Shown here: positions 1 to 15,294 of the stretch, piece by piece
Numbering within the stretch: the stretch's first letter is position 1
Layout of the letters: the number at the start of each line of letters is the position of its first letter
NCBI GenBank assembly: GCA_001586965.3
Contig: LUCW03000380.1
Span: forward strand, 27,501-49,252
Length of the DNA stretch: 21,752 nucleotides
Direction: 5' to 3'
DNA from: Sphaeroforma sirkka
Lineage: Eukaryota > Opisthokonta > Ichthyosporea > Ichthyophonida
The notes under the pieces: model-generated
The model's database searches: none
The model's input: the letters and a program-made list of their open reading frames with translations, nothing else
What the model was told of the DNA's origin: nothing
Position numbers and translations under genes: made by a program

Positions 1-5575
<5,575 letters not shown>

Positions 5576-5997
5576 TCTAGGGCATGCGGAAGAACGAGTG
5601 AGCACCTGTGAATAGTGAACTGAAATTCGAATATCTAAAGCTATACTGTCACGATGCTCTATAATCAGACATACGTGGTAAATGATAAAGATCGGTATAT
5701 TCGCTTCAGGACAGTAATTAGCTCCTGAAGTCCTGGATCGTCTTTGAATAGCTACTAAAGCACTCCTGGTGGCCTCTTGGCCGTCCTCAGATTATCTTGT
5801 GCATCGTATGCCATAATACATGAACTGAATAGCGTAGATAAATTGTAAAACATCCAACGTAAATAGCGTTGAATAAATATATAACATACAACGTAAATAT
5901 GGTAATCAGATCCGAGGCATAGCTTAATTTTTTACATGAAAAAAAGACCTTTCTTGGGAAAGTATGTAGAATTCTGCTGAATTTATTTAGGGATCGC
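5576..5997. other. Convergent 3' spacer with poly(A) signals
   Basis: This 422-bp spacer separates two genes that face each other. AATAAA at 5872-5877 lies about 300 nt past the Gemin5-like stop and is the likely + strand poly(A) signal. TTTATT at 5982-5987 reads AATAAA on the - strand, about 11 nt after the syntenin-like stop. Two imperfect copies of a caacgtaaata motif occur near 5856 and 5890. No ORF of note was seen. Confidence 0.5.
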
Positions 5998-6963
5998 TTA
6001 TTTGGATTTTGAACTGCGTTTGAAGGCCTTACCTAAATGGCTCCAGAAGCGTGACATCGAACTGGCCGGTTTTGGTTCCGAGCTAAAATCATTCTCCAAA
6101 TGAACATTCAAGTTGTAACTCAAAAGATCGTAATTTGCATGCATCTCGGCGAGGTGGCGCAAAGCTTCGGATATTAGCCCGCAAGTCAATACGGTATTCC
6201 CGGCAGTGACGGTAATCTCTTGGTTTCTTCTTTGAGATTTTCTGAAAAGCTTCTCGTATGAACGTGGACTTGTGTTAACAGTGAATTGGCCCCCGATCCG
6301 TATTATACGAGAACCGCGTGTCAACCCAGATTTCTCCCCCACACTCCCTTCCGCAACATCCAGAATATTACCATCTTCTGCGAATAATATGCCTATTTGT
6401 TCGGGAAGCTCGCCTCCTTTCATTTTGTGACTTTGCTTCGACATAGGAATTACATGCTGTGAGAACGCACTTTGATCAATAACTTCCAAAACTAGAATCA
6501 TGGCGTAGTCAAGCTCAGATTTTGCCACCCGCACACCATTAGGCACACACCTACACAAGTCTGAAACATTTACTCTATTAATACTGCAAATTTCGTCTCC
6601 GAATTTCAGGCCTGCTCTGTAGGCCGCTGTGTATGTGTCAGCTGTCGCGTATTTCTCTACATAAGCTATGAAAATAGCATCATCGAAACATAGTAGTGAT
6701 GCACCAAAATCTTGTTCGGCTATTTTCTCTACTCTGATTTCTCGCTTTTTCGTGCAAGTCATATCCTTGTCCTCGACCTCGTCCACGCTAGACAATGTAC
6801 GTAATGATTTGGTAGGTTCGCTATTGATTAAATGCATGCGTACATTTTCCTCGTACTGTTTGCTAGTGCGCAATTGTGAAGCACATGGTGTACTGGACGT
6901 CGGAGATGTGAGGGTGTATGGCAACCACCTCAACTCGTTAGTTTCTATCGCTTGGCTACGCAT
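5998..6963 (-). CDS. Syntenin-like scaffold protein with two tandem PDZ domains
   Basis: A single 321-codon open frame starts at the ATG at 6963. The first PDZ domain is at about residues 74-163 (REIRVEKI start, DFGASL ligand loop, AYRAGLKFGDEICSIN). The second is at about 168-256 (HVIPMSK start, IGILFAEDGNI, SGLTRGSRIIRIGGQ, ITVTAG). Architecture, very short inter-PDZ linker and length match syntenin (human SDCBP is 298 residues), a cytosolic and membrane-associated adaptor that binds C-terminal tails of syndecan-type receptors and phosphoinositides. The N-terminal 70 residues are polar and I see no clear LYPxL ALIX-binding motif. The C-terminus ends in a basic SSKSK tail after a helical segment, which could contact membrane. 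No introns are seen, unlike the neighbouring gene. Other tandem-PDZ adaptors are possible, but the spacing favours syntenin. Confidence 0.8.
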   Translation of the reverse strand: MRSQAIETNELRWLPYTLTSPTSSTPCASQLRTSKQYEENVRMHLINSEPTKSLRTLSSVDEVEDKDMTCTKKREIRVEKIAEQDFGASLLCFDDAIFIAYVEKYATADTYTAAYRAGLKFGDEICSINRVNVSDLCRCVPNGVRVAKSELDYAMILVLEVIDQSAFSQHVIPMSKQSHKMKGGELPEQIGILFAEDGNILDVAEGSVGEKSGLTRGSRIIRIGGQFTVNTSPRSYEKLFRKSQRRNQEITVTAGNTVLTCGLISEALRHLAEMHANYDLLSYNLNVHLENDFSSEPKPASSMSRFWSHLGKAFKRSSKSK

Positions 6964-7030
6964 TGTGTTTGAAATAGCGCAGTCATTTACTGAGCTGAGC
7001 GTTACTGTTCGATTGGGACGTTGAGGTAGA

Positions 7031-7037
7031 TTATATA
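7031..7037 (-). promoter_or_regulatory. Possible TATA-like element upstream of the syntenin-like gene
   Basis: The - strand reads TATATAA here, about 70 nt upstream of the syntenin-like ATG, in an AT-rich stretch. Position is plausible for a core promoter, but the local AT content makes chance matches common. Confidence 0.25.
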
Positions 7038-7078
7038 TACATATTTATTTATAAACAAATGTTTTTTAAAACAAAAAC

Positions 7079-7132
7079 AATATTCCACCGTCGGCTTCTA
7101 CTCTCAATATTCCACTGTCAGCTTCTACTCTC
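7079..7132. repeat. 27-bp tandem duplication
   Basis: Two adjacent copies of a 27-bp unit (aatattccacYgtcRgcttc and then tactctc) differ at two positions. They lie in the presumed upstream region of the syntenin-like gene. Confidence 0.8.
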
Positions 7133-8155
7133 TGCTAAATAGAGTACATAAATAGTGACTAGAGTAGTCAGTAGAGTCGTCTACACTCTACTACATAGGC
7201 TCTCCCCTCTACAGGCCTACATGCACTCCTACAGCACTACTTTCTAGTTTCTACACTGAAGTCTATGAGTAATTCGGATTTTCCGATTTTAGCAATCAGC
7301 ACATCTCCAAATTTCTATTTCTGGAGGATTTCTATTCTCTTGTGAAATCACTCAAATCAGAACAGAAGACAGGAATACACTCTCTGAGAGACTGAGACTC
7401 TGAGAGTCCAAAGTCCGAACCCAGCTCCGTATAGAGGTTTTTTTTTTAACTATTTATTTGTTTGTTTTTTACAAAATGTAAGGGATTGACAATATCCAGA
7501 CAAAATGACGAAAACATAATATGTACAATATTTGGGGGCGGGCTGGCGACTCCAACTCCAGTACTATAACCTCATGGCTCAACGTTTAGGGCAATTTAGA
7601 CTCGCATGATAATGTATTTATATTTGCCTTTATAAAAACTGTTTACCCGATTATTATTTGGCTTTGCAACATATATTTTGACCTGCATATTGCGGCCTGA
7701 AAAGTGAACCTATACTAAAACCTTGGTCTCGATATTTGATGTCAGAATGTGCTGTCAGGACAAAAATCTATCATATGTATATTCTAATTCCCTGACCGGC
7801 AATCGGCACCACCTGGTGACCAAAACCAATATAAACGTGTGATTTTTGCGTTTAACGGATATTTTATTCGCGTTGCATATAACAATACGAGGTTTAACTC
7901 TGTCCTAAAGCCCAACTTCCAAGCCCAAAGTCCCAACACAAACAGCACACAACAGTGCCAAACTGCCAACTGCCACAAATAACAACTATGAACCAACACA
8001 TACACACTGATATTGCTAAAGCACACAGTCCATACCTACACACAACAAGAAAAGAGAAACAAGAAGCAAGAGGCAAGAGGAGTGTCTTGACTGCTTTCCC
8101 ATATATTTAGTCCATCTTAAAAATATATAAAACTGGGTGTATTTATGTGGTCAAA

Positions 8156-8338
8156 TCATAGTCCTATTATGTCCTTGAATTTTGGCGCCAGAATAGCCGC
8201 CAACATGACGGTAGACCCCGCCCGGTATATACTATCAAAATCTAATTTGATCTGTTGGTTTACGTGGTAGGCTGCCGCTGATAGCGATTCTAGACGTTCC
8301 TTAACTTCCTTTTCGTTAGAAATAGGTGCACCTTGCAA
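8156..8338 (-). CDS. Unrecognised short ORF, possibly a terminal exon
   Basis: A 60-codon open stretch on the - strand has no ATG at its start (it opens at a TTG), which would suit an internal reading frame after a splice acceptor; an AG lies just upstream on that strand but without a good pyrimidine tract. Composition looks protein-like: a charged, coiled-coil-like N-terminal half (SNEKEVKERLESLSAAAYH) and a hydrophobic segment (VMLAAILAPKF). I do not recognise the family. It could be a terminal exon of a host gene cut by the transposon on its right, or chance. Confidence 0.25.
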   Translation of the reverse strand: MQGAPISNEKEVKERLESLSAAAYHVNQQIKLDFDSIYRAGSTVMLAAILAPKFKDIIGL

Positions 8339-8528
8339 CTTTGCAAGTATTATATTTAAAAAACTTTCTCATCTTCTGAGTTGACTCCCCAAAGAGAATT
8401 CCAACTCCTTAGTCCTTACACAAGAGTCCCAACAGGACAAGAGGTGTGATGACTGATGAGTGATCAGAAACATGTGTTGAAATTCCGTTCCTTTTTGTTT
8501 GATTTGTTTCTGTAAAATAAAAGATTAT

Positions 8529-8803
8529 CAGAGAAAATCTTTCGGAATATAAGCCTCAAGACCGTCGGGGCCCAAAACACGTTTTTCTGATATTTTCTAG
8601 TAATAGTATCAGAAAGTAAACAAACACACACACAAATACACACATCACTTACAGTCACAGTGCTAGTATCGCTTTCTAACACGCATACGATGTGGGTCGT
8701 GGCACTGTACAGCATAATTAGGCTACGCTCTTTCCAGTGAGCGCATCCGATTTCTCATACGACACAATTAAGTCCCACTTTTTGCCATCATAAGGCGAGA
8801 TCA
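8529..8803 (+). repeat. Left terminal inverted repeat of the 4.1-kb DNA transposon
   Basis: It pairs with 12381-12652 in reverse complement. The outer 50 bp are almost identical, and the inner part diverges through small indels and substitutions, including in a CA-rich tract (8622-8646). It ends 12 nt before the putative nuclease start ATG at 8816. Confidence 0.9.
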
Positions 8804-8815
8804 ATTTTGTACAGC

Positions 8816-9563
8816 ATGGGTGTCGAAGATAATATGAGCTTCGTTCGGAATTGATATGTCGTTCCTTGTACACACCCATTCATCGCTGGATGCGAGAATT
8901 ACAGTGGTGCATGATGACTGGGACTCCTTCTTGCTACACATAGAGGGATGCCTGAATCTGATCATAGAGTGGGGAAGTTCCACGCACCCACCCATATGCG
9001 TGTTCGATGGACACCGCATTGCAGGGAAAATCGTTAACCGGAGTCGGTCTCTTACTCGTGAAAAGAAGTACGAACTCGTGAAGAAGTTTAAGGACAACAA
9101 GATGGGCAAAGAGGAACTAGACAACTTTTATTTAGATCCAGCATGTAGAATATGCGCTGTTTCGCATAATCTTGTAGCTACACGTTATATTATGCGTTTA
9201 TTTAGAAAGATGAGAATGCATTACATCTTGGCGCCGACAGAAGCTGAACAGCAGCTGGTGCATTTGCAACGTAATGGCTTCATCAAGTACATACTCGCTT
9301 ACTATATAGATTACTTTGTGATAGGTGGCAACAACCTCATACTCGATTCACGCTGGCAAAAGGGAGTGATGAATATCTTGCATGTACCTACTGTGAAAGA
9401 GCACCTTTCAGAAGGCAACAAAGTGAAAGTCTTCCACGAGCAGTGCAGAAAACATGGCTTCTTTTATGTTGTGCATCTGTGTGCACGATTCTGTCAAAGT
9501 GATTATCGCGTACGCACAGGGGTTGGACTAACCAAACCGTCAATGAGAGTTGTTGATGTATAA
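8816..9563 (+). pseudogene. XPG/FEN1-like structure-specific nuclease (transposon-encoded, decayed)
   Basis: At 8816 an ATG opens with MGVEDNMSFVR, like the MGxxGLxxxL start of XPG/FEN1/EXO1 proteins, but stops at once. From about 8838 another frame continues: GIDMSFLVHTHS (N-terminal metal-binding Asp and following helix), PPICVFDGH (second acidic residue of the N domain), then R/K-rich helices, MRMHYILAPTEAEQQ (I-domain EAE) and finally SDYRVRTGVGLTKP, a match to the GCDY..GVGxxxA helix-turn-helix that binds DNA. The order N domain, I domain, H3TH is that of flap/5' nucleases. The length from 8838 (about 240 codons) is below the usual 330-380. A frameshift or small deletion separates the start from GIDMS. 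Where active enzymes have EDSDL, this copy has YYIDY, keeping only one acidic residue, so this copy is probably inactive. Stop codon TAA at 9561-9563. Confidence 0.75.
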
Positions 9564-10516
9564 GAGCGAGGATGTACCACAAGTGTCGTATGATAGCTTG
9601 CGACTAAGTGATCTAAGACGGCATGCTATATCTATCGGATTTACAACACCTGAAGGTATCAACCGTGCAGAGCTTGTGCAACGATTAAACGTTCATGATA
9701 GTAGTAGACAAAGTGCGTTGTTTGATTCATCTGAAGTTAGTGAGGATCCAACTGAACTACTCAATGATTGCGTCAGCCGCCAGAAGACACTCCTCTCGCA
9801 ATTAGAGAGCTTACATTGGATTGAATACACACAAGACACACTTAAACACGAGAAAGCTGATATTGAATCATGGGTTATCGCAGAGTACTTCAAAAAAACA
9901 CAAGGCTCTTACCGTGCACTCGACAGTACAACAAGAAAGGAGAACGGTGACACTCACAGCTGCATTAGGTAATCCTATAGCAGAAAATAGCTCTGAGGAT
10001 AACTTATTCTATTTCTACGTTGGTGCAAGCGTTGGGCGCTCCATGACCAAAACAGACATGGACGTGTTGCTAAAACTACAAGTATGTATAGATCCTAAGA
10101 CAAAGGAACGCGTAGCTGTATTCATTGAACATGCAGAGTGCATGCTATCAGTGGAGGCCTTGAGAACAGGTACTAGAGATAAAGGTTTGCGACCATGTCA
10201 TTGTAGGTATAGCTGTGTGCACATGAGAGCTGCGCTGACGAGAATGTTTGAAATCGGATCGAAGGAAAGCTCTGACTGGGAAAATACATAGCGATCTAAG
10301 GCAAGAATATCCACAACTAATGCGAATGAGCCGTTCTCGAATTTATTACGAGACTTTCACGACATTGCTGATTAAGATATTCAATCTGCAGCGGCACAGA
10401 CATGCTACGATGTCTTTAGAATGACACCTATGAGTCTCAGACCACAACCAATAGATACAGCAGAGGAAAGCGAGCTTAGAGAGCTGTTGCTAGAATATAG
10501 GAAATTAAGATTGTAA
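9550..10516 (+). pseudogene. SAP-like and SWIM-like zinc-motif protein of the transposon (decayed)
   Basis: Open from about 9550, overlapping the end of the nuclease frame by 14 nt, so it may once have been the C-terminal part of the same protein. Residues near its start (SLRLSDLRRHAISIGF and AELVQRL) fit a SAP DNA-binding motif. Frame changes occur near 9900-9965. The next part includes FYFYVGASVGR and GLRPCHCRYSCVHMRAAL; the CxCx3CxH pattern followed by an AAL helix resembles a short SWIM zinc finger, a module known from MuDR transposases and from the YqaJ proteins of ISL2EU elements. After a stop at 10291 the sequence stays protein-like in + frames to a TAA at 10514-10516 (MTPMSLRPQP, then ELRELLLEYRKLRL). 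AATAAA occurs near 10585. Domain calls are by eye. Confidence 0.5.
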
Positions 10517-10640
10517 AATGAGACCAAAACTGTGCGAGATACAGGCTTGAAGATAGGTATCATTCTACTGTTCAATCGAGAAGGAAATAAATTGCAAGGG
10601 AATCCATGATGTTTCATAAATATTCGTAATTATTCAAGCT

Positions 10641-12314
10641 TTAGAATTCTGTCACAATACCATTAATTGTATCATTTTGATCATCTCTCTTCTTCATTTC
10701 AATATCACGCTTTGTCATTGCAGCTTGCCAGTTATGGCTTCGTGGTTTTAAATTCACAAAGCCACGTACACACTGGGCTTTTTTGTCCGCCAGAACTATC
10801 TCAGATGCTGTTATATATCTTTGTTTTGTATCAAAGGCAGCATAATTTTCCAGTCGCAACAGTACGTCTTCGCTCAAAGACGATTTGGTTGTTCTATTTT
10901 TTTCTCGGGATCACAACGCAACCATTGTTCCTTTCTAATTCATACCTATCCGTTAGACCTTTATCCGACATGTATAGAACTGGTATCGTATCACTTTTGA
11001 GCATAGCACCATACCTCATAAACGAGTGTATACCATTGTCGGTGGCAGCGCCTGGGAAGCCATGAGATACATGGCAGATGTACGATGCTGTATCAGGGAT
11101 GACGTTATGCATCATTATTTCATGTTTATTTATAATCGGAATGTGACACAACATACAATGATAGGCACTGCGCATACAGATCTTTCACTATTCGCTCGGT
11201 GGCGTCCCTGATGTATATAGCACTTTCTCTTGTACCTAAAGTAGTCTTTGTTCTTGGGGCAATAAAGGTTTTGCCCTAAGCTGCCAAACAGAATGGCATT
11301 ATACTATCAAATATATCAGCACATGCATATACCCAAGCTGGGTAGAACCTCCTTGCAGTGGACTCACTAATTTCAAACTCGTCTGCTGCTTTGGCCATTT
11401 AGCACGCATATAACGCAGCACATATAAAATGAACACGAACTGTTTAAAAGATGTCAATGCGCGCGTGCCCGTCCGGTTTTCAGGCATATAGCTGCTTCTG
11501 GTTGTAGAATCTTGTGGCGACAATTCTTCTTCATCTTCAGTATTCTTGCTTCTGGCCATGTCTTCGGCTACTAAACTCTTGCATCGCTTAACACACACGG
11601 CATTTCATAACTGTAAACTCTCGCATCTGCCCATATAGTTAATTATCTTAAATAATTGTTCTACTAGCTTAAAGCGTTTCTCCCCAAGATATTTTAAATA
11701 TTTACTGTCACTATCTCTGCAAGTGTTTTTGAATGCTGATGGCTTATGTTTCATCATGGCTGTCTGTTCCAGTGTGAGTATATGAAGTTCATGAACACAG
11801 TACGATGGAATGGTGTTATTCCAGTGTTTCTTCCACTGCTCGTAGCTGTGAATATTTTATTATTACGTAAGAACTGCATACAAGCTCGGTCAGAAGGTGT
11901 AGTTGTAGATCTAGACGTTGTTTTCGGTTGGAAGTGAACGAGAGTCTTTCGTTTTTCATTGTTCTTAATGTATTCAGTGGGGAAGTGGTGATTAGCAATG
12001 CGATATTTCCGTTTTGATGTGTGATTGTTTAAGTCGGATGTGATCTGTTTCTTTTTCTTCTGATCGCGCACAGCTATTTCTACCCAGCTTATCGCCTTCT
12101 TTCTATACCTTTGGCCACGGGGAACAATTAAATACCCTCCGTGGCGTAGATCTTCCCCACACACGGAATCATCGTTTGTAAATATACACTGTACCCTTGC
12201 ATACTCGCCCTGCACAACTTGAAGTATATTCCCATCTGCGTTCCATTGATGTATCAGTATACAGCTCTGCTTGAACGCTTTCTCTTTCTGTGGGATGCGC
12301 CTTGTACTCGACAT
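10641..12314 (-). pseudogene. ISL2EU-like DDE transposase (decayed)
   Basis: Reading from the ATG at 12314: a 186-codon N-terminal block of unknown fold, basic, with GGYLIVPRGQRYRKK; then near 11757-11605 KYLKYLGEKRFKLVEQLF, like the xFYTGLxxxxFxxL segment before the HTH in this group; then near 11398 AKAADEFEISESTARRFYPAW, a clear helix-turn-helix. Next, near 11218, IYIRDATER holds the first catalytic Asp, followed by HSDYK near 11125. The frame ending at 10894 carries VSHGFPGAATDNG, LYMSDKGL (second Asp) and GCVVIPRKK. The last block (10877-10641) should hold the third acidic residue, but I could not place it. At least four stops or frame changes break the gene, one right after SDYK (about 11130) and one TAG near 11277. 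The DATE, SDYK, GxxxD and DKG order matches ISL2EU transposases as I remember them. Confidence 0.6.
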
Positions 12315-12380
12315 GGTTGCTAGTGTGAAACCTGATGATATTAAGATACAAGTAGTCCACTACGCGATCGGAGCGCAAAG

Positions 12381-12652
12381 TGATCTCGCCTTCTGATGGC
12401 TAAAAGTGGTACTTAATTGCATCGTATGAAAAATCCGATGAGCTCACTGGAAAGAGCGTAGTCCAATTAGGCTATACAGTGTCACGACCCACACTGTATG
12501 CGTGTTAGGTAGCGATACTACCGCTGTGACTGTATGTGAGGTGTGTTGATGTGTGTATTTGTGTGTGTTTTTTACTTTTCTTAGAAAATGTCAGAGAAAC
12601 GTGTTTTGGGCCCCGACGGTCTTGAGGCTTATATTCCGAAAGATTTTCTCTA
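12381..12652 (-). repeat. Right terminal inverted repeat of the 4.1-kb DNA transposon
   Basis: Reverse complement of 8529-8803 with scattered substitutions and a shortened CA/TG tract. It lies about 67 bp upstream of the transposase ATG on the - strand (12314) and probably supplies its promoter. Confidence 0.9.
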
Positions 12653-12655
12653 ATA

Positions 12656-13256
12656 GAAGTGTGTTTCATTGTTTTTAAAAAAATATAAAAAAAGAAAACG
12701 AAATAAAGGTGGTTCTTAACGAGAGGTCTCCATTAAAAGTAAATAAATAAAATTAAAGGATACTTTTGCGACGGTCCTTTGGCTCAGTTTTTTTTTTTTT
12801 GCCATCCCAGCCGTTGGAATTGAAACAGTAAATTTTGAGAATAAAGCCATCCTAGTGGTTGATGCAATAAAAATTAGTATACCTATGCCGCTCAGAATAT
12901 ACGAGAAATGCTGCGTCTTTCTATTGGTTGCAATATGGTAGAATATTGAGTGTCAAAGCATCGTTGTGTGAGCCGTTTTGACATTTTCACATTATGTAAA
13001 CATACTTTTTAGTTTTTGTCTGTTATAGTATATTATACAGTACATCAATGCCTACATACTTTATGAATCTTCTGTTAGTTGTAGTGTACTATACTATATA
13101 CAGGAAGTAGTTTATAATAACAGTGTCGCTCTTAAAGAACAAGGCGGTAAAACACAAGCGACGAGTGATGCTGTCTAAACTTTACTTGCTGCTGAGAGCA
13201 ATAGAAAGGGATAGAGTGAGTGACGGACTATCCAGCTTTCAAGTGAAGTGCAATAG
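12656..13256. other. Non-coding AT-rich stretch between two DNA transposons
   Basis: Contains A/T homopolymers (12675-12700, 12788-12800) and repeated tatagta/tatacta motifs near 13020-13105. The left end of the Harbinger element should lie here, but I could not define its TIR. An unrelated-frame ORF starting at 13123 is protein-like only in part and may hold the lost N-terminus of the Harbinger transposase. Confidence 0.4.
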
Positions 13257-14331
<1,075 letters not shown>

Positions 14332-14434
14332 ATATTGATAATATAAATAATAAATATCTGCTGCTCTACAATCGGTTTATTTTTATTTATTTTTATTATA
14401 CACTATGTGGTATACACATTAACCTAGTAGAGCC

Positions 14435-14611
14435 TTAAACTCGTCTTTTGCCTTTGGAGTGCTTTGGTAAAAAATTTTCTAGCTCTTCATCATCATCAAT
14501 TTCTAATATATCTTGCTTGAGTTCCAGTATTTCTTTTGAAAGTGCAGCTATGTCTCGCACGTTGTCACTATCAATGAACATCTGTACCCTATTTAAAAAT
14601 GTTTTGTTCAT
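14435..14611 (-). pseudogene. Small acidic ORF, probable C-terminal remnant of the Harbinger second gene
   Basis: 58 codons from an ATG at 14611 to a TAA at 14435. The product is heptad-like and charged (ALSKEILELKQDILEIDDDEE) with a basic KGKRRV end. It converges on the Harbinger transposase, as a second Harbinger gene often does. Its upstream side is cut 8 bp away by the LTR at 14619, so the ORF probably began further upstream before that insertion. Identity as part of a Myb-like protein is inferred from context only. Confidence 0.45.
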
Positions 14612-14618
14612 AGCTTAC

Positions 14619-15130
14619 TGTAGAAATACAGCCTCCGGTCAGTCTAAAATATCAAGATCAATTGAGATAATACATTGGTTTTTATTTGTTTTTTAAATAA
14701 TTTAGTACAAGCTCTTTTTTTCCAATATTTCCAAAGTGTTCTAAATTCACTTTGATGGCTCCAATAGCCTGAGTATTTGGTATGACTCATCTACTTGGAC
14801 CTATTTGAGACATTAGTAGATGTAGGATATTATAAACTAAATTTTATAATCTCCGAACTACTACTTATAGATTTTGGTCCTCCCGCCAATCTCCAAAATC
14901 CAATAAGTCTTTTTCTTTTTTTAACTTTTCTTCAGATGGAACTTTATTTATATCAGCTAATGTATTAACGTGACTTACGTTAATATGTCTATTTACAAAT
15001 TAGGCAAGTGGTCATGAACACTTAGTACTTCTAGTGAAAATTATTCAATAAAGAACAGCTAGAGGTACTCCCTGTGTGATCGAGGATATTTAGGCTCTTA
15101 ACAAGAGGCAGTCCCGATCATTCTTACACA
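14619..15130 (+). repeat. 5' LTR (right boundary approximate)
   Basis: Its start is set by similarity to 21647-21752. The right end is set only provisionally at a CA near 15130, because the matching 3' LTR is not fully in the window and no primer-binding site was recognised. It contains an AATAAA at 15047-15052, and a perfect 8-bp inverted repeat (attaacgt...acgttaat) around 14965-14985 that could be a transcription-factor site. Confidence 0.6.
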
Positions 15131-15294
15131 AGCTACCACTGCTAAATCCTAACTGACTAAATTGTATTTTAGTTTAATATAGTTTGAAATCTAGTAATTT
15201 CCATCGAAGTTTACATATTTTTCAGTTATTTAGTAGTTACAGTAGTGTACTGCTTCTAGACTGTCTGACATCGATTTACTATCCAACAAATACT

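Larger units (their letters stand above)
7021..8155. other. Non-coding spacer upstream of the syntenin-like gene
   Basis: AT-rich sequence with a poly-T tract near 7438-7448, pyrimidine/purine-rich tracts with recurring ctactc/tagag motifs (7100-7250) and a CA-rich stretch at 7935-8045. Short ORFs on the - strand (7784-8076) have no recognisable domain and skewed composition. No gene called. Confidence 0.5.
8529..12652. mobile_element. DNA transposon with ~275-bp TIRs, XPG/FEN1-like nuclease and ISL2EU-like DDE transposase
   Basis: The sequence from about 8529 to 8803 reappears in reverse complement at 12381-12652. The tips read (C/T)AGAGAAAATCTTTCGG. The flanking bases are TAT on the left (8526-8528) and ATA on the right (12653-12655), so a 2-bp AT or TA target duplication fits. 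Inside are two convergent, decayed genes: a + strand nuclease/SAP/SWIM-like gene (8816-10516) and a - strand DDE transposase gene (12314-10641). Each begins just inside, or within about 70 bp of, the end of a TIR, so the TIRs probably carry the promoters. Transposase motifs resemble ISL2EU elements of the PIF/Harbinger-ISL2EU-Spy group, which are known to make 2-bp duplications and to carry a second, nuclease gene (YqaJ). Academ elements are the known DNA transposons with an XPG nuclease and are the main alternative. Confidence 0.85.

Noticed and set aside
6668-7024. + strand ORF over the syntenin-like gene start
   Set aside because: It overlaps a clearly supported - strand PDZ gene and has no domain.
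7784-8076. Two overlapping - strand ORFs rich in Cys and Trp
   Set aside because: Composition is unlike the neighbouring genes and reflects CA-rich sequence. No domain or promoter evidence.
8529-12652. Polinton or viral element, because of the nuclease gene
   Set aside because: Too short, with no DNA polymerase, capsid or ATPase. The TIR size and 2-bp flank fit a plain DNA transposon.
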